Assembly (NCBI RefSeq): GCF_036174265.1 | Contig: NZ_CP108055.1 | Span: 5,704,001-5,768,000, forward strand | DNA: 64,000 nucleotides | Direction: 5' to 3' | From: Streptomyces sp. NBC_00285 | GTDB lineage: Bacteria > Actinomycetota > Actinomycetes > Streptomycetales > Streptomycetaceae | Part shown: one piece after another, positions 36,130 to 45,572 of the stretch | Position numbering within the stretch: the stretch's first letter is position 1 | How the letters are laid out: each line of letters starts with the position of its first letter | Translations under genes and position numbers: made by a program | Notes under the pieces: generated by a model | Seen by the model: the letters and a program-made list of their open reading frames with translations, nothing else | Told to the model about the DNA's origin: nothing | Databases searched by the model: none

Positions 36130-38571
36130 TCAGATCCAGGAGTCCCAGACGCCGTACGCGATCGGCGTGGTCGCGGCCTCGGCGCCGGCGGCGTCCAGAC
36201 GGACGACGCGGTAGTAGTACAGGCCCAGCGCGTCCTCGTGGACCGTCCTGTCCATGAAGAACACGGCGTCGTACATCGTGCCCTCGGTGAGGGTGACATA
36301 GGCGGCCGAAGCCGGGTCCCAGCGCTCCACACGGTAGCTCGCGAACCGGCCGCAGTCGCCGAGGCCGGAGCTCTCCGAGCAGCCGACGTACAGCTCCGGG
36401 TACTGGTCCTCACGGATCTCGGTCCCCGTCCAGCCCGGCGGCCGGGTGTCGGGCAGGGTGACGGAGAGCTCGGCGGGGTGGAAGGCCTCGGGGCCGTCGT
36501 ACGAGTGGATCAAGGGGGAGCCGTCCGTGGCGGCCACCTTGTAGGTGTGCGTGGCGCCGTCGGGGACCGTCGGGCAGAGGATCTCGGTGTCGGCCAGGGA
36601 GTCGCCCGTCCAGCAGTTCTGGTCCCAGACCGTCTCGCCGGTCTCCGGGTCCGTGACGCCCTGCCACACCTTGTAGCCCGTGACGTCGTCGTCGGCGGGC
36701 GGTGTCCAGGTCAGGCGCACACCGAGCGGGATCTGCTCGGCGGCCAGGTTCTCCACCGGGGCGGGGCGCTCGGTGTCCGGCGTGGTCGCGGTGGCGGCGG
36801 GGCCGGGCTGCGACTCATGGCCGTACGGGTCGATCGTCACGACCGTGTAGTCGTACGTCGTCTCGGAGGCACCGGAGACGTCCCAGCAGACGCCGTTGAT
36901 CTGCCGGGCACCGGCGTAGTCGGGGGCGTCGCCGGTGTTCCAGGTCCAGTACGTCTCCGGGTCCGTCAGCGGCAGGTCCTGCGAGCTGTTGGGCTTGCAG
37001 GCGGCCACCACGCTGCTCTCGCCGGTCGCCTTGTCGGTGCGGATGATCCGGTAGGTGAGCAGGGGCTTGTCCTCGCCGAAGGTCCACGGATCGGCGCTGC
37101 TCCACTCGATCATCACCCCCTCGTCGAACCTGCTCGCGGTGGTGCTGAACGGCGCGATCGCCTCGGGCCGGTCGGCCATCGTCAGCGTGACCTCCACCGG
37201 GGCGGCCGCGTTGCCCTTGGCGTCCACCGAGCGCACCGCGTACCGGTAGCCGTCGGCGACCGCGAGCAGCTGGCGCGGCACGGTGTCGGTCCCCGTGGTG
37301 GTGGCCGGGGTGTTGCCACCCGCGGCGCGGGGCAGCGCGTCGAGCCAGCCGCCGGTCGCCCGGTCGTACTGGAGGACCTGGTACGAGGCCGCCCCGTCGA
37401 CGGCCGACCACACCACGTGCGGAACGCCCGACCGGTACTCGACGCGCGCGTCGGCGGCGGTGGCGGGCGGTGTCAGGTCGGACGTGGAGAAGGTGGTGGC
37501 CGCCGAGTACGCGGACCAGTTCCCGACGGCGTCCCGGGCCCGGCCGCGATAGGTGACCTTGCTGCCGTCGGCGGCGTAACCGGTGTCGCAGATCGCCCCC
37601 TTGGTCCCGGTGTACACGGTGGCCCAGGTGCGGCTGACGGGGTCGAGCCGCTGCATCTCGTAGAGGGCGATGTCGGCGGCGTTCTCCGAGGTCGTGACGA
37701 GCTCCGGGGCCGCGTAGGGCTGGTCCACCGGACACGCGTCCATCTCCAGGAACGGCGCCGCGGGCGGAGTCGTGTCCGCGGTGGTGACGGGCTGGTCGGC
37801 GGTGCCGCCCGAGGTGTTGCCGGCCTTGTCGCGGGCGCGGACCTCGTAGTAGTATGTGGCGCCGGTCGGCGGCGGGGTGTCGGTGTACGAGGTCGAGGTG
37901 GTCGTCGTGAGCGGAGTGGCCGGGAAGGAGGTGCCCTTGAGCCGCCGGTAGACCTTGTACCCGGCGAGGTCCATCTCCTTGTTCTTCGCCCAGGTCAGTT
38001 TCGCCTTGCCGGTGGGCTGGTCGTACGTCACCGAAGTGCCGGTCGGGACGAGGGGCTTGACCTTGTCGACGTCGGCGGTGGTGCGGGGCGTGTACGTGAC
38101 CTTGGCCTTGGCGGCGCCGGTCCAGTTGGCGTAGTCGATGCGCAGGGTGTGCTTGCCGGAGGGGATCGTCACGTTGGCGGTCTTCTTGACCGTCGCCGAG
38201 ACGTTCTTCCACAGGTCGATCTTGCGGACGCCGTCGACGTAGACGCGGATGCCGTCCAGGCCGGTGGCGCTGAGCGCGAAGGGGCCGCCGGAGCCGAAGT
38301 CGCGGGTCACGGTCCAGCGGACGCCGAAGTTGTCCTTCGGGAGGCCGGAGGCGGGGGCGCCGCTCCAGCTCTCGTCGACCGCGTTGTCGCAGTCGGTCTT
38401 CTTCGGGGTGCCGGAGAAGGACGTGTTCGCGAAGAACTGACGCTTGAACACCGGGGAGGCGCACGACACCGCCGCAGAGGCGGGGGCCGTCGTCACGGCG
38501 AGCAGGCTGCCGGCGGTGGCGAGCACGACGGCGGCGGCTGTCGCCGGGGCCGTGCGTCTGGCTGACTTCAT
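36130..38571 (-). CDS. Secreted protein with PA14-like and multiple fibronectin type III domains
   Basis: 813 residues from ATG 38571 (MKSARRTAPATAAAVVLATA) with AGAGG upstream. After the signal peptide a PA14-like beta domain (KRQFFANTSFSGTPKKTDCD; GIRVYVDGVRKIDLWKN; TIPSGKHTLRIDYANWTG) occupies about residues 35-170. Then about five to six fibronectin type III units follow (KLTWAKNKEMDLAGYKVYRR; RLTWTPPADDDVTGYKVWQG). There are two Cys-rich stretches. PA14 often binds sugars, so it may stick to carbohydrate or mediate contact outside the cell; no catalytic domain is seen. A long inverted repeat lies 60 bp upstream. Confidence 0.85.
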   Translation of the reverse strand: MKSARRTAPATAAAVVLATAGSLLAVTTAPASAAVSCASPVFKRQFFANTSFSGTPKKTDCDNAVDESWSGAPASGLPKDNFGVRWTVTRDFGSGGPFALSATGLDGIRVYVDGVRKIDLWKNVSATVKKTANVTIPSGKHTLRIDYANWTGAAKAKVTYTPRTTADVDKVKPLVPTGTSVTYDQPTGKAKLTWAKNKEMDLAGYKVYRRLKGTSFPATPLTTTTSTSYTDTPPPTGATYYYEVRARDKAGNTSGGTADQPVTTADTTPPAAPFLEMDACPVDQPYAAPELVTTSENAADIALYEMQRLDPVSRTWATVYTGTKGAICDTGYAADGSKVTYRGRARDAVGNWSAYSAATTFSTSDLTPPATAADARVEYRSGVPHVVWSAVDGAASYQVLQYDRATGGWLDALPRAAGGNTPATTTGTDTVPRQLLAVADGYRYAVRSVDAKGNAAAPVEVTLTMADRPEAIAPFSTTASRFDEGVMIEWSSADPWTFGEDKPLLTYRIIRTDKATGESSVVAACKPNSSQDLPLTDPETYWTWNTGDAPDYAGARQINGVCWDVSGASETTYDYTVVTIDPYGHESQPGPAATATTPDTERPAPVENLAAEQIPLGVRLTWTPPADDDVTGYKVWQGVTDPETGETVWDQNCWTGDSLADTEILCPTVPDGATHTYKVAATDGSPLIHSYDGPEAFHPAELSVTLPDTRPPGWTGTEIREDQYPELYVGCSESSGLGDCGRFASYRVERWDPASAAYVTLTEGTMYDAVFFMDRTVHEDALGLYYYRVVRLDAAGAEAATTPIAYGVWDSWI

Positions 38572-38631
38572 TCGGTCCTCTGGTCGTACGGGGAGCAGCA
38601 GTTGTGGGGCTGCCGTGATCACGACTCGCGA

Positions 38632-38676
38632 GGTGTGAAGTTGGTTGTACTAGTGTTCGTGCCAATTCTTCACACC
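38632..38676. promoter_or_regulatory. Inverted repeat upstream of the PA14/Fn3 gene
   Basis: GGTGTGAAG (38632-38640) and CTTCACACC (38668-38676) are perfect inverted repeats with a 27-base gap; TTGG/CCAA just inside extend the symmetry with a two-base offset. It lies 60 bp upstream of the minus-strand start and 136 bp before the sugar-binding gene, so it could serve either as operator. Confidence 0.5.
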
Positions 38677-38811
38677 ATCGGCGGAGAGTGGCGTTGCGCA
38701 CTCGTTAAGTGATTCCGCTTGACGTCGGTGGGCGCCGCCGCGTTGGCTTTTCAGTCACATGGGCCGCAACGCCGCGCCCACGTCCTTAAAGCACCAGAAG
38801 TGAGCAGCCCC

Positions 38812-39915
38812 ATGCGTCGTATCGCCATAGCCGTGGCAGCGTCCACGATGACCTTCTCGCTGGCCGCCTGCGGGGCGCTCGGCGCCGCGAGCGGGAGCGA
38901 GGCGAGCCCGACCAAGGGCAACGACGTCACCGTGGGTGTGCTGATGCCGGAGAAGACGAACACCCGTTACGAGGAGTTCGACTACCCGATCATCCAGAAG
39001 AAGGTCGCCCAGCTCACGAACAAGCAGGGCAAGACCATCTACGCCAACGGCGAGGCCAGCGCCAAGAAGCAGGCCACGCAGATGCAGCAGATGATCGACG
39101 AGAAGGTCGACGTGATCCTGCTGGACGCGGTGGACTCGCACGCCATCGCGGGCATGGTGAAGAAGGCCAAGGACGCGGGCATCCCGGTCATCGCCTACGA
39201 CCGGCTCGCCGAGGGTCCGATCGACGCGTACGTCTCCTTCGACAACGAACTCGTCGGTGAGGTGCAGGGCCGCTCCCTCGTCGAGGCGATCGGCTCGAAC
39301 ATCGACACCTCCGACAAGATCGTCATGATCAACGGCTCGCCGTCCGACCCGAACGCCGGACAGTTCAAGGCGGGTGCGATGTCCGAGCTCAACGGCAAGG
39401 TGACGATCGCCGAGTCGTACGACGTGGACGGCTGGAAGCCGGAGATCGCCCAGAAGGACATGTCCCGGGCGATCAGCGCGCTCGGCAAGGGCAACATCAA
39501 GGCCGTCTACTCCGCCAACGACGCCATGGCCGGCGCCGCCATCCAGGCGATGGAGGCCGCGGGCATGACCAGCCTCCCGCCGATCACCGGCCAGGACGCG
39601 GAGCTGCCCGCGGTGCAGCGGATCCTCTCGGGCGAGCAGTACATGAGCGTCTACAAGCCGTACCCGGGCGAGGCCGAGGCCGCCGCCGAGATGGCCGTGA
39701 TGAAGATCCAGGGCAAGTCGATCCAGTTCGACGCGCTCGCCACGGACAGCGTCGACAGCCCCACGAACAAGGACATCCCGGCGCAGCTCGTCCAGGTCGT
39801 CGCCCTGACGAAGGACAACATCAAGAGCACGGTCGTCAAGGACGGCATCTACACGATCAAGGACATCTGCACCGCGGAGTACAAGAGCGCCTGCGCGGCG
39901 GCGGGCCTGAAGTAG
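38812..39915 (+). CDS. Sugar-binding lipoprotein of an ABC importer (XylF-like)
   Basis: 367 residues. Signal with lipobox SLAAC near residue 20, then a periplasmic-binding-protein fold typical of xylose/ribose family: VGVLMPEKTNTRYEEFDYPI, VILLDAVDSHAIAGMVKKAK, GIPVIAYDRLAEGPIDAYVS, INGSPSDPNAGQFKAGAMSE, YSANDAMAGAAIQAMEAAGM. No ATPase or permease gene is adjacent, so it is an orphan binding component that must work with a system elsewhere. GTG 38800 is an alternative start, four codons upstream. Confidence 0.9.
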   Translation: MRRIAIAVAASTMTFSLAACGALGAASGSEASPTKGNDVTVGVLMPEKTNTRYEEFDYPIIQKKVAQLTNKQGKTIYANGEASAKKQATQMQQMIDEKVDVILLDAVDSHAIAGMVKKAKDAGIPVIAYDRLAEGPIDAYVSFDNELVGEVQGRSLVEAIGSNIDTSDKIVMINGSPSDPNAGQFKAGAMSELNGKVTIAESYDVDGWKPEIAQKDMSRAISALGKGNIKAVYSANDAMAGAAIQAMEAAGMTSLPPITGQDAELPAVQRILSGEQYMSVYKPYPGEAEAAAEMAVMKIQGKSIQFDALATDSVDSPTNKDIPAQLVQVVALTKDNIKSTVVKDGIYTIKDICTAEYKSACAAAGLK

Positions 39916-39961
39916 CCCCGCCGGGGCGGAGGGGGACCCCGGAGCCCCTCCGCAGTCCCGG

Positions 39962-40804
39962 TCAGGCCACCCGCGTGAACTCCACCGTCACCTCCGGCGG
40001 TCCTCCCGGCACGCCCCGGTAGATGCCCTTGTGCGGCGTCACGTCGTCGTAGTCGCGCCCCCGTGCCACCACCACGTGGGACTCGTCGGCCCGGACCCGG
40101 TTGGTGGGGTCGTAGGCGCACCAGTCGCCCGCCCAGTACTCGATCCAGGCGTGGCTCTCCCCGGCGACGGGCCGGTGGAGTTCGGCGTCGCGTTCCGGGT
40201 GGAGGTAGCCGGAGACATAGCGGGCCGGGAGGCCGGCGCCGCGCAGCAGGGCGATGGTGAGATGGGTGATGTCCTGGCAGACGCCGGCGCCCTGCTCCCA
40301 GGCCTCCGCGGGCGAGGTGTTCACGCTGGTCGCGCCGGGCAGGTACGTCACCCGGTCGGCGACCAGCTCCGACACCGCGACCGCCGTCTCGTGCGGGTCG
40401 AGGCCGGCCGCAGCCTTCCGGGCCTTCTTGACCAGCTTCGGCGGGACCGTCGTACGGCCCGTCGGGCCGGCGAACTCCAACAGGCGGGTCCGCGCGATGC
40501 GTTCGGCCACCTCGTCCCAGGTGGGCGGGGCCGGCAGCGGTTCCGGACGGGACGTCTCGACCAGGCTGGAGGCGGTGATGGTGAGATGGCCGTGCGGGTC
40601 CGTCAGGTCGAAGGCGGTGACCTGGGTGCCCCAGTAGTCCCAGTACGACCAGGTGGGCGTCGCCGGGCTGACGGTGACCCGGGCGTCCAGGGTGGTCTGG
40701 GCGGGCAGCGTCAGCGGGGTCATGCGGACCTCGTTGTGGGACGAGGCCGCGGGCTGGGCGTACGAGACGTTCGTGACGTGATTGATCCGGAGGCGGCTGG
40801 TCAT
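39962..40804 (-). CDS. Transglutaminase-like cysteine protease (third gene of an ATP-grasp operon)
   Basis: 280 residues. N-terminal beta region (YAQPAASSHNEVRMTPLTLP), then the transglutaminase core: GAGVCQDITHLTIALLRGAG holds the catalytic Cys, GESHAWIEYWAGDWCAYDPT the His and Asp. It starts two bases after the alpha-E stop, so the three genes 43280-39962 are one operon. In other bacteria these three families recur together and are predicted to make and process peptide or amide conjugates; the substrate is unknown. Confidence 0.88.
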   Translation of the reverse strand: MTSRLRINHVTNVSYAQPAASSHNEVRMTPLTLPAQTTLDARVTVSPATPTWSYWDYWGTQVTAFDLTDPHGHLTITASSLVETSRPEPLPAPPTWDEVAERIARTRLLEFAGPTGRTTVPPKLVKKARKAAAGLDPHETAVAVSELVADRVTYLPGATSVNTSPAEAWEQGAGVCQDITHLTIALLRGAGLPARYVSGYLHPERDAELHRPVAGESHAWIEYWAGDWCAYDPTNRVRADESHVVVARGRDYDDVTPHKGIYRGVPGGPPEVTVEFTRVA

Positions 40805-40806
40805 GC

Positions 40807-41739
40807 TCACGCTCCTTCCTGGGCCCACTCGACGGGCCCCTGGTACGGGAAGAACCGCTCCGCGACCGCCTCCGCGGAGGCCATGCAGGCGGTCTGCAGG
40901 TCACCCAGCAGAAGGGGGAGTTGATCCTCCAGGGCGTGCAGGTCGAGGTATTCGAGACGGGTGCGCATCCGGCCGATCGGGCGGCGCGCGGGGTCCTGGC
41001 GGGGGCGGCCGAGCGCGGTCAGGCACTCCTCGGCCGTGGTCAGCGCGTGCAGCGCGGAGCGCGGGAAGTCCCGGTCCAGGAGCAGGAACTCGGCCACGCG
41101 CGGGGTGTCGCCGAAACCGCTGTACACGCGTGCGTACGCCTCGTCGGCGCCCGAAGCGCTCAGCAGGGTCGGCCAGTCGGGCGCGTGGTCCGCGTCCAGG
41201 ACCCGGACCGACAGCAGCCGCACGGTCATGTCCACCCGTTCCAGGCTCCGGCCGAGCACCACGAAACGCCAGCTGTCGTCGCGGCTCATGGTGGAGTCGG
41301 TGAGCCCGAAGAAGAGCGCCGAGCGGCGCCGTACGAGCTCCAGATAGGCGTAGGGGCCCGTACGGCGGGCCGCGAGGCGCTGGTCGGCGAGGGCGTGCCA
41401 GGTGGAGTTCAGGCACTCCCACATCTCCGAGGAGACCGCCTCACGGGCACTGCGCGCGTTGAGCCGGGCCGCGCCGAGCGCGCCCTCGATGGAGCAGGTC
41501 GAGCGGGCGTCGAAGGCGAGCTGGTCGAGGACCTGCTGCATGTCCACGCGGGTGCCGCCCGCGTCGACGCCGAGGATCGCGTACAGCGACCGGCAGGCCA
41601 CGTCCTGGTCGCGCCAGGGGTCCTCCAGCATCCGGTGGAGGTAGGCGTCGAGGATCCGGCCCGTGGCGTCCGCCCGCTCGACGTACCGGCCGGTCCAGAT
41701 GAGTGCCTCGGCTATCCGGGAGAGGATCACGTCGTTCAC
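40807..41739 (-). CDS. Alpha-E domain protein
   Basis: 310 residues, nearly all helical, starting LSRIAEALIWTGRYVERADA and containing YLHRMLEDPWRDQDVACRSL and FGLTDSTMSRDDSWRFVVLG, hallmarks of the alpha-E family. Its biochemical role is unproven; it almost always accompanies circularly permuted ATP-grasp proteins and transglutaminases. It overlaps the upstream ATP-grasp gene by four bases and is followed at once by the transglutaminase. Confidence 0.88.
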   Translation of the reverse strand: MNDVILSRIAEALIWTGRYVERADATGRILDAYLHRMLEDPWRDQDVACRSLYAILGVDAGGTRVDMQQVLDQLAFDARSTCSIEGALGAARLNARSAREAVSSEMWECLNSTWHALADQRLAARRTGPYAYLELVRRRSALFFGLTDSTMSRDDSWRFVVLGRSLERVDMTVRLLSVRVLDADHAPDWPTLLSASGADEAYARVYSGFGDTPRVAEFLLLDRDFPRSALHALTTAEECLTALGRPRQDPARRPIGRMRTRLEYLDLHALEDQLPLLLGDLQTACMASAEAVAERFFPYQGPVEWAQEGA

Positions 41740-43280
41740 TGCTGCTGCGCCCCTTCCTGCGCGACGGTGGGGGTGCCGTCTGGACCGTGCTGACGTGGGG
41801 CGATGTCGAAGCGGGCGGTCCCGTTCGCGGGCGTGGGCGGCTCGGCGGGGCCCTCGGCGAGCACCCAGGTGTCCTTGGAGCCGCCGCCCTGGCTGGAGTT
41901 GACGATCAGGTTGCCCTCCTGGAGGGCGACCCGGGTCAGGCCGCCGGGCAGCACCCAGATGTCGTTGCCGTCGTTGACGGCGAAGGGGCGCAGGTCGATG
42001 TGGCGGGGTGCCATGTGGTCACCCGCGAGGGTGGGGGAGGTGGACAGGGCGACCGGGCGCTGGGCGATGAAGCCGCGGGGGTCGGCCCTGACCGCTTTCC
42101 GGGTGCGTTCCAGGGTCTCGCGGTCGGCCTTGGGCCCGATGACGATGCCCTGGCCGCCGGATCCGTCGACGGGTTTCACGACGAGCTGGTCGATCTGGTC
42201 CAGGACGGCCTCCAACTGCCCCGGCTCGTCGGGCCGGAAGGACTCCACGTTGGGAAGAATCGGTTCCTCGGAGAGGTAGTAGCGGATCAGGTCCGGGACG
42301 TAGGTGTAGAGCAGCTTGTCGTCCGCGATGCCGTTGCCGACCGCGTTGGCGAGGGTGACGTGGCCCGCCGTGGCCGCGCTCATGATGCCCGGGCAGCCGA
42401 TCACCGAGTCGGGCCGGAAGTGCAGCGGATCGAGGAAGTCGTCGTCCAGGCGCCGGTATACGACATGGACGGGCACCTCGCCGCGCGTGGTCCGCATCCA
42501 CACCCGGTTGGTGCGGCACACCAGGTCGTGCCCCTCGACCAGCTGTACGCCCATCAGCCGGGCCAGCAGCGCGTGTTCGAAGTAGGCGGCGTTGCTGGGC
42601 CCGGGGGTGAGGACGACGACCCGGGGATCCTTCACTCCGTCGGGGGCGGCGGCGCGCAGGGCCGCGAGCAGCTTCTGCGCGTATCCGTCGACGGGGACCA
42701 CATGCTGTTCGGCGAACAGGGACGGGAAGACGCGGGTCATCGCGCGCCGGTTCTCGATGACGTACGACACGCCGCTGGGAACACGGACGTTGTCCTCCAG
42801 GACCCGGAAGTCGCCCTGTTCGTCGCGTACGAGGTCGATGCCGGCGACATGGATGCGCACGGAGTTGACCGGTTCGATCCCGTGGGCGGCCCGGTGGAAG
42901 TGCGGGGAGCTCAGGAGCAGCCGCCAGGGCACCACGCCGTCCTCGAAGGCCCGGGCGTGACCGTAGGCGTCGGCGAGGTAGGCCTCCAGGGCCCTGACCC
43001 GCTGAGCGACTCCCCGTTGGATGAGATCCCATTCGAGAGCGTCGAGGATCCTCGGCACCAGGTCCAGCGGCCAGGGCCGCTCCTCGCCCGCGAAGGCGTA
43101 GGTCACACCCCTGTCGGTGAACGCCCGTGCCATCTGGTCGGCCCGGAACCTGAGTTCACTCGGTTCGATCGGCTGGAGTGCGGCCAGCACCGGCTCGTAG
43201 GCGGTCCTGACCTCACCCGGCCGCTCGAACATCTCGTCCCACGCGTCGGCCAACGCGTATGCGTCAAATATGTCCGCCAT
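41736..43280 (-). CDS. Circularly permuted ATP-grasp protein
   Basis: 514 residues from ATG 43280 (MADIFDAYALADAWDEMFER). Features of this family are VRIHVAGIDLVRDEQGDFRV then LEDNVRVPSGVSYVIENRRA, DLVCRTNRVWMRTTRGEVPV, and PVDGSGGQGIVIGPKADRET, the glycine-rich ATP loop, followed by ALSTSPTLAGDHMAPRHIDL. It is a predicted peptide or amide ligase. First gene of the operon with alpha-E and transglutaminase genes; promoter in the 307-bp gap 43281-43588, where no other gene is evident. Confidence 0.9.
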   Translation of the reverse strand: MADIFDAYALADAWDEMFERPGEVRTAYEPVLAALQPIEPSELRFRADQMARAFTDRGVTYAFAGEERPWPLDLVPRILDALEWDLIQRGVAQRVRALEAYLADAYGHARAFEDGVVPWRLLLSSPHFHRAAHGIEPVNSVRIHVAGIDLVRDEQGDFRVLEDNVRVPSGVSYVIENRRAMTRVFPSLFAEQHVVPVDGYAQKLLAALRAAAPDGVKDPRVVVLTPGPSNAAYFEHALLARLMGVQLVEGHDLVCRTNRVWMRTTRGEVPVHVVYRRLDDDFLDPLHFRPDSVIGCPGIMSAATAGHVTLANAVGNGIADDKLLYTYVPDLIRYYLSEEPILPNVESFRPDEPGQLEAVLDQIDQLVVKPVDGSGGQGIVIGPKADRETLERTRKAVRADPRGFIAQRPVALSTSPTLAGDHMAPRHIDLRPFAVNDGNDIWVLPGGLTRVALQEGNLIVNSSQGGGSKDTWVLAEGPAEPPTPANGTARFDIAPRQHGPDGTPTVAQEGAQQQ

Positions 43281-43588
43281 GACCTGACGTTAAGTGCGGC
43301 ACGTAACGGGGTGATCACTGCGTGGTTTCCGGGAGTTGACACGCGGAGCGGGTTGTTCCGCACGGGGCCGGCCCCGGCCGTACGGGGGGCGCGGCTCGGT
43401 GCGGCCGGGCGAGGGGTGGCCGGGATGTAGTGGTGCATACCGGCAGCTTTCCGGGATCCTGGCTCCAGGAGCCGTGTTGCGGAGCCCGTCCGGGCCGCGC
43501 ATAGTTGCGGAGCCCAGGGAACTTCGACGCCCCTGCGGGAAGCAGTGCAAGAGGGCGGCAGACGCTGGAACCGGGGGTGGGATGGGCA

Positions 43589-44620
43589 ATGGCCGGGTAC
43601 ACGGCGGACGACCATCCACACGGCGCTGACCGGCTGTGCGAAGCCGGGGACCACGTGTACTCCCGGGCGGTACGGCGCGGCCGGGTGCCGCGCTCCGACG
43701 CCGAACCGGTGCCCTGCCTGCTGGAGCTGGCCCTGCTGCACCCGGACCCCGACGACATGGACTGGCTGGTGCCGACGGCACCGCAGGAGGTCATGACCCG
43801 GCTGCTGCGCGGGGTCTACGACGACGTCAGCGCGAGCCAGCGACGGGTCGGGGCGGTGGTCGCCGCGGTGGAGCGGTTCGCCGGGCTCGGGCCCAGTGTC
43901 GTCGCGGGCGCCGGCGAGGGCACCGCGATCCGCGTCCTGGACGGCCTCTCCCGGATCCAGGCCGCGATGGACGAGGCGACCGAGGCGTGCACGACCGAGG
44001 TCCTCACCGTGCAGCCCGGCGGCATCCGCCCCGAGCACGAGCTGACCGAGGGCCTGCACCGGGCGCTGGCGCTGCGCGGCCGGGGCGTACGCATGCGGGA
44101 CCTCTACACACATGTGGCACGGCACGGCCAGGGACTGCTCAACTACCTTGAACTGATGGGCGGTTCGGTCCAGGCCCGCACCCTCGACGAGGTCATCGAC
44201 CGGCTGATCCTCTTCGACCGCACGGTCGCCTTCGTCCCCGCGAACGCCGACCGCACCCTCGCGCTGGAGCTGCGGCACCCGGCGCTGGTGGAGTACCTGG
44301 TGACGGTCTTCGAGCGGCTGTGGCGCCTGGCGATCCCGCTGACGGCCCCCCTTCCCGACACCGGCATCGAGGGCATCTCCCATCGCGAACAGTCCATCGC
44401 GGCCCTGCTCGCGGAGGGCCACCAGGACGCGGTGATCGCGGAGCGCCTGGGGATAAGCGTGCGCACCTGCCGGGCCCACATCGCGCGGCTGTCGGAGACG
44501 CTGGGGGCGGCCAGCCGTACCCAGCTGGGCGTCCGGATAGCGCAGGTGGGCCTGGACCGCAGCCCGGCCTCCGTCCCCTCCGTCACGCTCCCCGGTCAAG
44601 AATCCCGGACTGCGCGATGA
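43589..44620 (+). CDS. LuxR-type transcriptional regulator, paralogue 1
   Basis: 343 residues from ATG 43589 (GTG 43577 is possible). The C-terminal 60 form a LuxR helix-turn-helix: REQSIAALLAEGHQDAVIAE then RLGISVRTCRAHIARLSETL. The N-terminal 270 are a shared sensor-like region with CLLELALLHPDPDDMDWLVP, RVLDGLSRIQAAMDEATEAC, and ELRHPALVEYLVTVFERLWR. No receiver domain or known ligand motif is seen. It is convergent with paralogue 2 and overlaps it by 38 bp. One of three related genes beside a small peptide gene. Confidence 0.88.
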   Translation: MAGYTADDHPHGADRLCEAGDHVYSRAVRRGRVPRSDAEPVPCLLELALLHPDPDDMDWLVPTAPQEVMTRLLRGVYDDVSASQRRVGAVVAAVERFAGLGPSVVAGAGEGTAIRVLDGLSRIQAAMDEATEACTTEVLTVQPGGIRPEHELTEGLHRALALRGRGVRMRDLYTHVARHGQGLLNYLELMGGSVQARTLDEVIDRLILFDRTVAFVPANADRTLALELRHPALVEYLVTVFERLWRLAIPLTAPLPDTGIEGISHREQSIAALLAEGHQDAVIAERLGISVRTCRAHIARLSETLGAASRTQLGVRIAQVGLDRSPASVPSVTLPGQESRTAR

Positions 44621-45572
44621 GGTAGCCGAGCTGGGCGCGGCTCTCGCTGCCGAGGGTGGCGGCGAGTTTGGCGATGTGGACGCGGGCGGTGCGGATGTTC
44701 ATGCCGAGCCGGTCGGCGATCACGGCGTCGGTGTGGCCCTCGACGAGGAGGGCGGCGATGGCTTGTTGGCGGGGGGTGATGCCGTTGCGGGTGGGCTGGT
44801 GCACGGCCTCGGGGTGCATCGGGGTGGCCAGCCGCCACAGCCGGTCGAAGGTCGTGACGAAGAAGGTGGTCAGGGCCGGGTGGCGCACCTCCAGGGCGAG
44901 GCTGCGGTCCTTGTTGGCGGGGATGAAGGCCACGGTCCGGTCCACGATGATCAGGCGTTCCGTCACCTCGTCCAGGGACCGGGCCTCCACGTCGCCGTGC
45001 AGGCGCTCGTAGCGGGCCACGACGCTGGGCGCGTGGCGCAGGGTGTGCTGGTAGAGCGTGCGGATACGGCCGCCCCGGGCCAGCAGGTCCTGGTCGCGGT
45101 CGAACGCCTCCACATGCACGGACGGGGGCGGCTGGGCGTGTCTGTCGCTGGTGTTCGGCTGGATGGACAGCAGCTCGGAGCCGGCGGCCACGGCCTGGCC
45201 GATGACCCGGCCGATGAGGTCGATCCCGCTGAGGACGCTGATCATCGACGAGTCCTCGGCTCCCGTGCGACGGCCCTCGATCCGCATGAGGGGCTCGAAC
45301 GTCTCGGCCAGCAGGGCCTCACGCCGCCGTTCCTCCGCGACACGCTCCTCCGCGATCCGCAGCATGCGGTGCAGGGCGACGACCGGGGCGACCGGTTCCA
45401 GCCGGTCCGGGTCCGTGACGGCGGGATGCAGGAGCCCGAAGTCGAGCAGGCAGGGCGCCGCGCCGGCTTCGACGCCGAGCACGTACCCCTCGCGCAGGGC
45501 GCGCGCGTACAGCTCCGTCCCTGCCGCGCACAGGTTCTCCACGCCGTGCTCCGGATGTGGCACCGGGTTCAC
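44583..45572 (-). CDS. LuxR-type transcriptional regulator, paralogue 2
   Basis: 329 residues, GTG start. It shows the same arrangement as its neighbours: PCLLDFGLLHPAVTDPDRLE, GGRIRTLYQHTLRHAPSVVA, TVAFIPANKDRSLALEVRHP, and HTH RQQAIAALLVEGHTDAVIAD with RLGMNIRTARVHIAKLAATL. The ending LIAQSGILDRGA is nearly identical to paralogue 3 (LIAQSGILDQGH), so these two duplicated more recently. It converges with paralogue 1. Ligand unknown. Confidence 0.87.
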   Translation of the reverse strand: MNPVPHPEHGVENLCAAGTELYARALREGYVLGVEAGAAPCLLDFGLLHPAVTDPDRLEPVAPVVALHRMLRIAEERVAEERRREALLAETFEPLMRIEGRRTGAEDSSMISVLSGIDLIGRVIGQAVAAGSELLSIQPNTSDRHAQPPPSVHVEAFDRDQDLLARGGRIRTLYQHTLRHAPSVVARYERLHGDVEARSLDEVTERLIIVDRTVAFIPANKDRSLALEVRHPALTTFFVTTFDRLWRLATPMHPEAVHQPTRNGITPRQQAIAALLVEGHTDAVIADRLGMNIRTARVHIAKLAATLGSESRAQLGYLIAQSGILDRGA

